10,170 nt of DNA from an uncultured Polyangiaceae bacterium (lineage in GTDB: Bacteria; Myxococcota_A; Polyangia; Polyangiales; Polyangiaceae). Below the pieces are notes generated by a model that worked only from the letters and a program-made list of their open reading frames with translations, was not told the DNA's origin and did no database searches. Positions 7,601 to 10,170 of the stretch are shown here, in pieces. Numbering within the stretch: position 1 is the stretch's first letter; each line of letters begins with the position of its first letter. The stretch covers positions 1-10,170 of the forward strand of contig CALKVR010000795.1 of the NCBI GenBank assembly GCA_938004815.1, in the 5' to 3' direction. The translations under genes were made by a program, and so were the position numbers.

Positions 7601-7794
7601 GGCTGCTCGAACGTGCCCACACGCGCATCGAGGATCGGCTGCGGGTCGCGGGCAGCCTGATCCACATGCACGCGAACCGGATGCTGACCGACGACGCGGG
7701 CATCCAGGAGGCCGTGCTCTGCGACTACCTCGTTCGAGTCTATGAATCCCGGCTCGCTCGCCGGAAAAAGGCGGCCCCGCTCCCCGGCAGGTGA
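4609..7794 (+). CDS. Full-length class I lanthipeptide dehydratase (LanB)
   Basis: LanB enzymes dehydrate Ser/Thr in a RiPP precursor in two steps: glutamyl transfer from glutamyl-tRNA, then glutamate elimination giving Dha/Dhb. The product has 1061 residues, the usual size of an unsplit LanB. The N-terminal glutamylation domain (about 13-750) starts with the typical F-V-L-R-V-P-x-L-P-F-D-T-L motif, has R111-P-T-P-F-G-L-F (111-118) and the conserved VVPRMTNAHN stretch (595-604). A Pro-rich hinge (756-767) precedes the elimination domain (about 775-1045). That domain carries FFLRYADPRPHLRLRLHG (816-833), YEREIERYGG (867-876, with R873) and IHMHANR (1018-1024), matching the Arg and His residues needed for elimination in NisB-like enzymes. 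I therefore expect it to be fully active. ATG 4609 is the first possible start, because TAG at 4594 lies in frame upstream. No LanC cyclase is visible nearby. It is divergent from the YcaO operon and convergent, 3 nt apart, with the oxygenase gene. Confidence 0.95.
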   Translation: MRGTRDDRHQAAGFFVLRVPALPFDTLEAWAEGVVARRAERDGLEGAVARDRTLLAERLGEIAGRPDFREALYCASPTLEAATASWLEQGARSDAEVVRNLARYLTRMAARPTPFGLFSSHGCGELGAASALELDAERPRRLTRLDRAYVSALVRNLEADPAVRSALRFGPSSTLHRTGPQIGWCTPVEVGGEVVFELHTLEATPEVDAALGASRTGALPRAIAQAVTQAVPGCRLDEAAGMVDELIALGFLVSELEPPVTGPRATEHVIETLRDAEVAHATCATLEKVLAETAKFDADGRADRDAYERLASELESLGAPVDRAKLWHIDLARDLGALTLGSDVTRAIAEAATLQHRLGVRAPPSELIAFRSAFRDRYGDGEVRLTDVLDSEMGLGFGPSGGLPTSLTRNLAPRRRGAPESEVAPARLERLTRAAFRYRDPGGRSWELDDEDVSALCSKEEPLPEVFCVLAQIAAASEEALARGDFRVYPQPAWYGGASLFGRFCHADPRLREHVARLLAEEEAFEPGAIFAEIVHLPNGRVGNIAARPIMRSWEIPYLGRGGAPPGQQITVDDLWVSLWGERLRLRSEKLDRFVVPRMTNAHNAEANLPVYRFLTALQAQDTPLLAQFGWGPLRHAPRLPRVTRGRAVLSLARWRLDSRDIAALTGSAAARFRAVRELRERVGLPRWVTMREGSDLVMPLDLDNVLCVDAFVEKAKSMGGVTLTELFPAPDELAVRGPGGRYASEVLVPFISRRPPKPAPAPPPRPSIRRSFGPGSEWLFIKLYAGPITAEDVLTDVVAPLVRAALSEGDADRWFFLRYADPRPHLRLRLHGDPARLLTRCLPRLHDATDAWITTGKLESVVIGTYEREIERYGGDTVIESAEALFEADSEAVLRIVGLYRDGEARWRLALFGIHHLLDALGLTEAERLVALRSLLRGQYEALGFDGSTEHQVAKNFRETRAELERLLDSSTTDFGELTEGIAALRTRADAVTHTARLLERAHTRIEDRLRVAGSLIHMHANRMLTDDAGIQEAVLCDYLVRVYESRLARRKKAAPLPGR
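4741..4770. repeat. Perfect 14-bp inverted repeat inside LanB coding region
   Basis: Arm GAGGGTGCGGTCGC (4741-4754) is followed by 2 nt (TC) and its exact reverse complement (4757-4770). It encodes residues 45-54 (E-G-A-V-A-R-D-R-T-L) of the dehydratase, about 130 nt after the start codon. In mRNA it would fold into a very GC-rich hairpin, with the innermost pairs opened to form the loop. No T-run follows it, so it is not a standard intrinsic terminator. Confidence 0.9.
6874..6909 (+). other. Proline-rich hinge between LanB domains
   Basis: Residues 756-767 of the dehydratase are eight prolines with Ala, Lys and Arg between them. They sit exactly between the glutamylation domain and the elimination domain. 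It is probably a flexible or extended linker, and marks the point where split LanB systems divide into two proteins. Confidence 0.7.
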
Positions 7795-7797
7795 AGG

Positions 7798-8709
7798 TCA
7801 CTCGTGGTCGAAGCTGATCGGGAAGGGAATCGTCACCTCGGACGAGCCCTCGGCGCGAGGAAACTCGAGCCGGTGCACGAAGCTCTCGATCAGGCCCGTG
7901 AGCGCTGACGGATCGCTGGCGTCCGGCGCGACACGCCGGACGGTGTCGAGGAGGCGCTCGACCTTCTCCCCCCGGCCGCTCGCCGCAACGGTCAGTCGGA
8001 TCGAGAAGAGACCGTCGACATCGGCGAAGTCCGCGATCTGCTCGTTCAGGAGCGGGAACGACCTCTCCAACGTCTCGTCGACCTGTTCGAGGCTCAGAGC
8101 ACCCTCGACGAAGTGCCCGCCGTCGCGGAGATGGCCGTGGATGGCGACGCGCGCCTCGCGCGCGTCGGTGCTCCGGTTCTGGACGGGGCGAACCGCGTGC
8201 ATGACACGATCGTCGAAGACGAGCAGCTGATTGAAGATCGGCGGAATGTCGGTGGCGATGCCGCCTTTCACGTGGAGCGAGCCGCCCGATAGCCAGTAGT
8301 CGTCGTTCACGATCAACGTCTCGCCCCCGGCCAGGCTCTTTCCCCAGCTCGTCGTCAGGGAGTACACGAAGCCCCACGAGCCGTTGTTCACGTCGTTGTG
8401 AAGCTCGAGCCGCATCCCCGGAATGTAGAAGCTGAGATACGGCTCGCTCAGAACGTTCAGGCCAAGCTTGCGGCGGCCGTACGAGAGCAGTCTGTCGGCG
8501 AACCGGGCGTACAGGTCGGGAGGAAAGAACTCATCGGCTGGCGTCAGCATCACCGTCGTGAACCCCGGGATGTTGTGGTAGCGCCAGATGTACGGCGACC
8601 GCCCCTCCTCGGCCGGCTTCGAGAAGAACTCGTCGTAAACCGACCGCAGCTGTTCTGCCTCCGTGAAGAAGTCCCTTTCGACGAAGAGGCGATCGAGCGG
8701 CATGGGCAT
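7798..8709 (-). CDS. 2-oxoglutarate/Fe(II)-dependent oxygenase
   Basis: This 303-residue protein has the double-stranded beta-helix oxygenase signature: H104-x-D106 (in LELHND), a GGE turn (128-130), distal H171 in VMHAVRP, and R187 (or R184) just after for 2-oxoglutarate binding. Such enzymes usually hydroxylate an unactivated carbon of a peptide side chain or small molecule using O2, Fe(II) and 2-oxoglutarate. The core ends near residue 195. Residues 196-303 form a C-terminal extension with helical character (about 205-260) that I do not recognise. I chose ATG 8709 because homologous-looking sequence begins right after it (LDRLFVERDFF); ATG 8703 is equally possible, while an in-frame ATG at 8844 would add 45 atypical, Arg-rich residues. 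The gene ends 3 nt from the LanB stop, tail to tail, leaving no room for a terminator. It is divergent from the carbamoyltransferase. The substrate is unknown; a role in the same pathway as LanB/YcaO or the carbamoyltransferase is inferred only from proximity. Confidence 0.88.
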   Translation of the reverse strand: MPMPLDRLFVERDFFTEAEQLRSVYDEFFSKPAEEGRSPYIWRYHNIPGFTTVMLTPADEFFPPDLYARFADRLLSYGRRKLGLNVLSEPYLSFYIPGMRLELHNDVNNGSWGFVYSLTTSWGKSLAGGETLIVNDDYWLSGGSLHVKGGIATDIPPIFNQLLVFDDRVMHAVRPVQNRSTDAREARVAIHGHLRDGGHFVEGALSLEQVDETLERSFPLLNEQIADFADVDGLFSIRLTVAASGRGEKVERLLDTVRRVAPDASDPSALTGLIESFVHRLEFPRAEGSSEVTIPFPISFDHE

Positions 8710-8937
8710 GACTCTACCGCCCCGAGCAACTGCCGCTCCAGCCACGCCTGCGTGCCGTCCGCTCGCGAAGCAACCGGCTGCGCGCAACCAGATGCTCGAT
8801 TCGCAGAGCGGTGAGCGAGCACGCAATCCCTTGCGCACGTTCATCGAGCAACCGATTGCGCGGCATCTCGGTGACGACCGGGCCGACGCGGGCTAGCTTC
8901 GACACGGATCTTGCTCGCCGCGACCACGGCTCCGCGT
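8710..8937. promoter_or_regulatory. Divergent intergenic region between oxygenase and carbamoyltransferase
   Basis: This 228-bp region separates two divergent genes and should hold promoters for both. No clear ribosome site precedes ATG 8938 and only a weak GGTAGAG precedes ATG 8709. No convincing -35/-10 pair is visible. It contains the GCAA-N4-TTGC elements listed separately. A short minus-strand open frame (GTG 8905 or ATG 8866 to TAG 8714) ends 4 nt before the oxygenase ATG; its G/C at third codon position is lower than in the neighbouring genes and I do not call it a gene. Confidence 0.45.
8770..8862. promoter_or_regulatory. Cluster of GCAA-N4-TTGC palindromic elements, possible operator
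   Basis: Two exact GCAA-N4-TTGC palindromes start at 8823 (extended to CGCAA-TCCC-TTGCG, 8822-8835) and 8848. An imperfect one (GCAACCGGCTGC) starts at 8770. The 15-mers at 8770-8784 and 8848-8862 match at 13 of 15 positions. They lie between two divergent start codons, where a dimeric regulator could act on both genes. No regulator gene is visible in the window, and short palindromes can occur by chance, so this is tentative. Confidence 0.25.
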
Positions 8938-10170
8938 ATGAACATCATCGGTCTGTCCGCCGGGTACCACGAGAGCGCGTGCTGCCTCCTCCGCGACGGC
9001 CGGCTCGTCGCGGCGGCGCCCGAGGAGCGGTTCTCTCGGCTGAAGCACGACGCATCGATCCCGGAGGCCGCGTTTCGGTACTGCCTGCGCGAGGGCGGCA
9101 TCGACATCCGGCACGTCGACGTCGTCGCCTATTACGAGATGCCGGTCCCGAAGCTCGCGCGACAGCTCTGGGCGGGACACCCCGCGTCGATCGCCGACGG
9201 TCTGCCGTGGCTCGATCACCGGCGCATGGAGCGCGAGATCCGCGAGCGCCTCGGTTACGAGGGGCCGATCGAGACGTTCGAGCACCACGCGTCGCACGCC
9301 GCCGGGGCCTACTACTTCTCTGGATTTGCCGATGCGGCGATCCTCACGATGGACGGCGTCGGCGAGTGGGCGACCACCACCTACGCGGCCGGCCGGGGGA
9401 GAGAGCTCGAGATCGTCGAAGAGGTCCAGTTTCCCCACTCGGTCGGGCTCTTCTACAGCGCCATCACCGCGTACCTGGGCTTTCGCGTGAACAGCGGCGA
9501 GTACAAGGTCATGGGCCTGGCCCCTTACGGCAAACCGCGCTTCGCCGACGAGCTGCGGAAGGTGATCGCTCCGCGCGGCGGCGGCGCGTTCGCGCTCGAC
9601 ATGAAGTACTTCGACTTCGTGACCGGCACCCGGATGTTCTCTCCTCCGTTGGAGGGCCTCCTGGGCTTCGCGCCGCGCGACCCGAGCGACGACTCGTTCC
9701 GCGAAGAGGACCACGATCTGGCGAGGAGCGCGCAAGTGGTGCTCGAGGACCTGCTCCTCGAGAAGGTCCGCTACCTCCGCACGCTGGTGCCCTCCGACAA
9801 CCTGTGCCTCGCCGGGGGCGTCGCGCTCAACAGTGTCGCCAACGGTCGCATCGTGAAAGAGAGCGGCTTCTCGGACGTCTTCATCCCGAGCTCACCGGGC
9901 GACGCCGGCAGCTGCCTGGGCGCCGCCGCCATGGCGCACGTGCGCGCGACCGGGCAGCATGTTCGCGAGCGTCTGCGCTCCGATCACTGGGGGCCTCGGT
10001 ACGACACCGACGACATCGATCGGCTCCTGCGCACGCTTCCGTTCTCGTACGGCGACTACCGCGGGCGCGAGAGCGAGCTCCTCGACGCCGTCGTCGATCG
10101 GCTGCTGCGCGGACGGGTCGTCGGCTGGTTTCACGGCCGGATGGAATTTGGCCCGCGCGCGCTCGGCGGG
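8938..10170 (+). CDS. Carbamoyltransferase, NodU/TobZ family, C-terminus beyond window
   Basis: These enzymes move a carbamoyl group from carbamoyl phosphate, through a carbamoyl-adenylate, onto a hydroxyl of a natural product. The 411 visible residues cover the Kae1-like domain and the beginning of the C-terminal YrdC-like part. Motifs in order: GYHESA (9-14), EERFSRLKHD (29-38), metal-binding HHASH (116-120), DGVGEW (139-144), NSGEYKVMGLAPYGKP (185-200), LAGGVALNSVANGRI (291-305), PGDAGSCLGAA (320-330) and GRMEFGPRALG (400-410). The frame is open at the window end, and the family is usually near 550-600 residues, so about a third is missing. ATG 8938 places the family's first motif at the expected distance from the start, although no good ribosome site is seen. 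It is divergent from the oxygenase; a hydroxylase beside an O-carbamoyltransferase suggests consecutive hydroxylation and carbamoylation. The acceptor molecule cannot be read from the sequence. Confidence 0.93.
   Translation, partial: MNIIGLSAGYHESACCLLRDGRLVAAAPEERFSRLKHDASIPEAAFRYCLREGGIDIRHVDVVAYYEMPVPKLARQLWAGHPASIADGLPWLDHRRMEREIRERLGYEGPIETFEHHASHAAGAYYFSGFADAAILTMDGVGEWATTTYAAGRGRELEIVEEVQFPHSVGLFYSAITAYLGFRVNSGEYKVMGLAPYGKPRFADELRKVIAPRGGGAFALDMKYFDFVTGTRMFSPPLEGLLGFAPRDPSDDSFREEDHDLARSAQVVLEDLLLEKVRYLRTLVPSDNLCLAGGVALNSVANGRIVKESGFSDVFIPSSPGDAGSCLGAAAMAHVRATGQHVRERLRSDHWGPRYDTDDIDRLLRTLPFSYGDYRGRESELLDAVVDRLLRGRVVGWFHGRMEFGPRALGG

Noticed and set aside
7770..7800. Possible terminator between the convergent LanB and oxygenase genes
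   Set aside because: Only 3 nt separate the stop codons and I see no hairpin followed by a T-run on either strand.
8710..8844. N-terminal extension of the oxygenase to ATG 8844
   Set aside because: The extra 45 residues are Arg/Ala-rich and unlike the family; the family-like sequence begins right after ATG 8709.

Overview
The window looks like chromosomal DNA from a very high-GC myxobacterium, probably of the Polyangiales/Sorangium type. This is an inference from the strong G/C bias at third codon positions, two secreted lipoproteins with Ser- and Gly-rich linkers, a repeated C-x6-C-x-C-x2-C-x5 cysteine pattern of a kind I associate with such genomes, and a kelch-repeat lipoprotein. No rRNA, tRNA, CRISPR or transposase is visible. 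Almost every base is coding; the only gaps of note are 78 bp (4531-4608) and 228 bp (8710-8937).

Left half, minus strand (4530 down to 1): three genes in tight head-to-tail order that look like one operon. A 181-residue Cys-rich lipoprotein (3985-4530) is followed 6 nt later by a 733-residue fused E1-like/YcaO cyclodehydratase (1777-3978). A kelch-repeat lipoprotein follows 9 nt later (1767 down to the window edge, incomplete).

Centre, plus strand: a complete 1061-residue class I lanthipeptide dehydratase (LanB, 4609-7794) is divergent from the YcaO operon across the 78-bp gap. Its elimination domain residues appear intact. A perfect 14-bp-arm inverted repeat lies inside its coding sequence, close to the 5' end.

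Right part: a 2-oxoglutarate/Fe(II) oxygenase (7798-8709, minus) converges on LanB with 3 nt between them. It is divergent from an incomplete carbamoyltransferase of the NodU/TobZ type (8938 to the end, plus). Their shared 228-bp region holds palindromic GCAA-N4-TTGC elements.

Together the enzymes suggest a RiPP-type peptide-tailoring locus. YcaO would make azolines or another backbone change at Cys/Ser/Thr, LanB would dehydrate Ser/Thr, the oxygenase would hydroxylate, and the carbamoyltransferase would cap a hydroxyl. A YcaO plus a full-length, unsplit LanB plus hydroxylase plus carbamoyltransferase is an uncommon set, and I cannot match it to a named pathway. No ordinary precursor peptide, LanC cyclase, azoline dehydrogenase, protease or transporter is visible here. 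The substrate is therefore either outside the window or unconventional; the Cys/Ser/Gly-rich lipoprotein next to YcaO is the most provocative candidate. That the four tailoring enzymes share one pathway is inference from proximity only.
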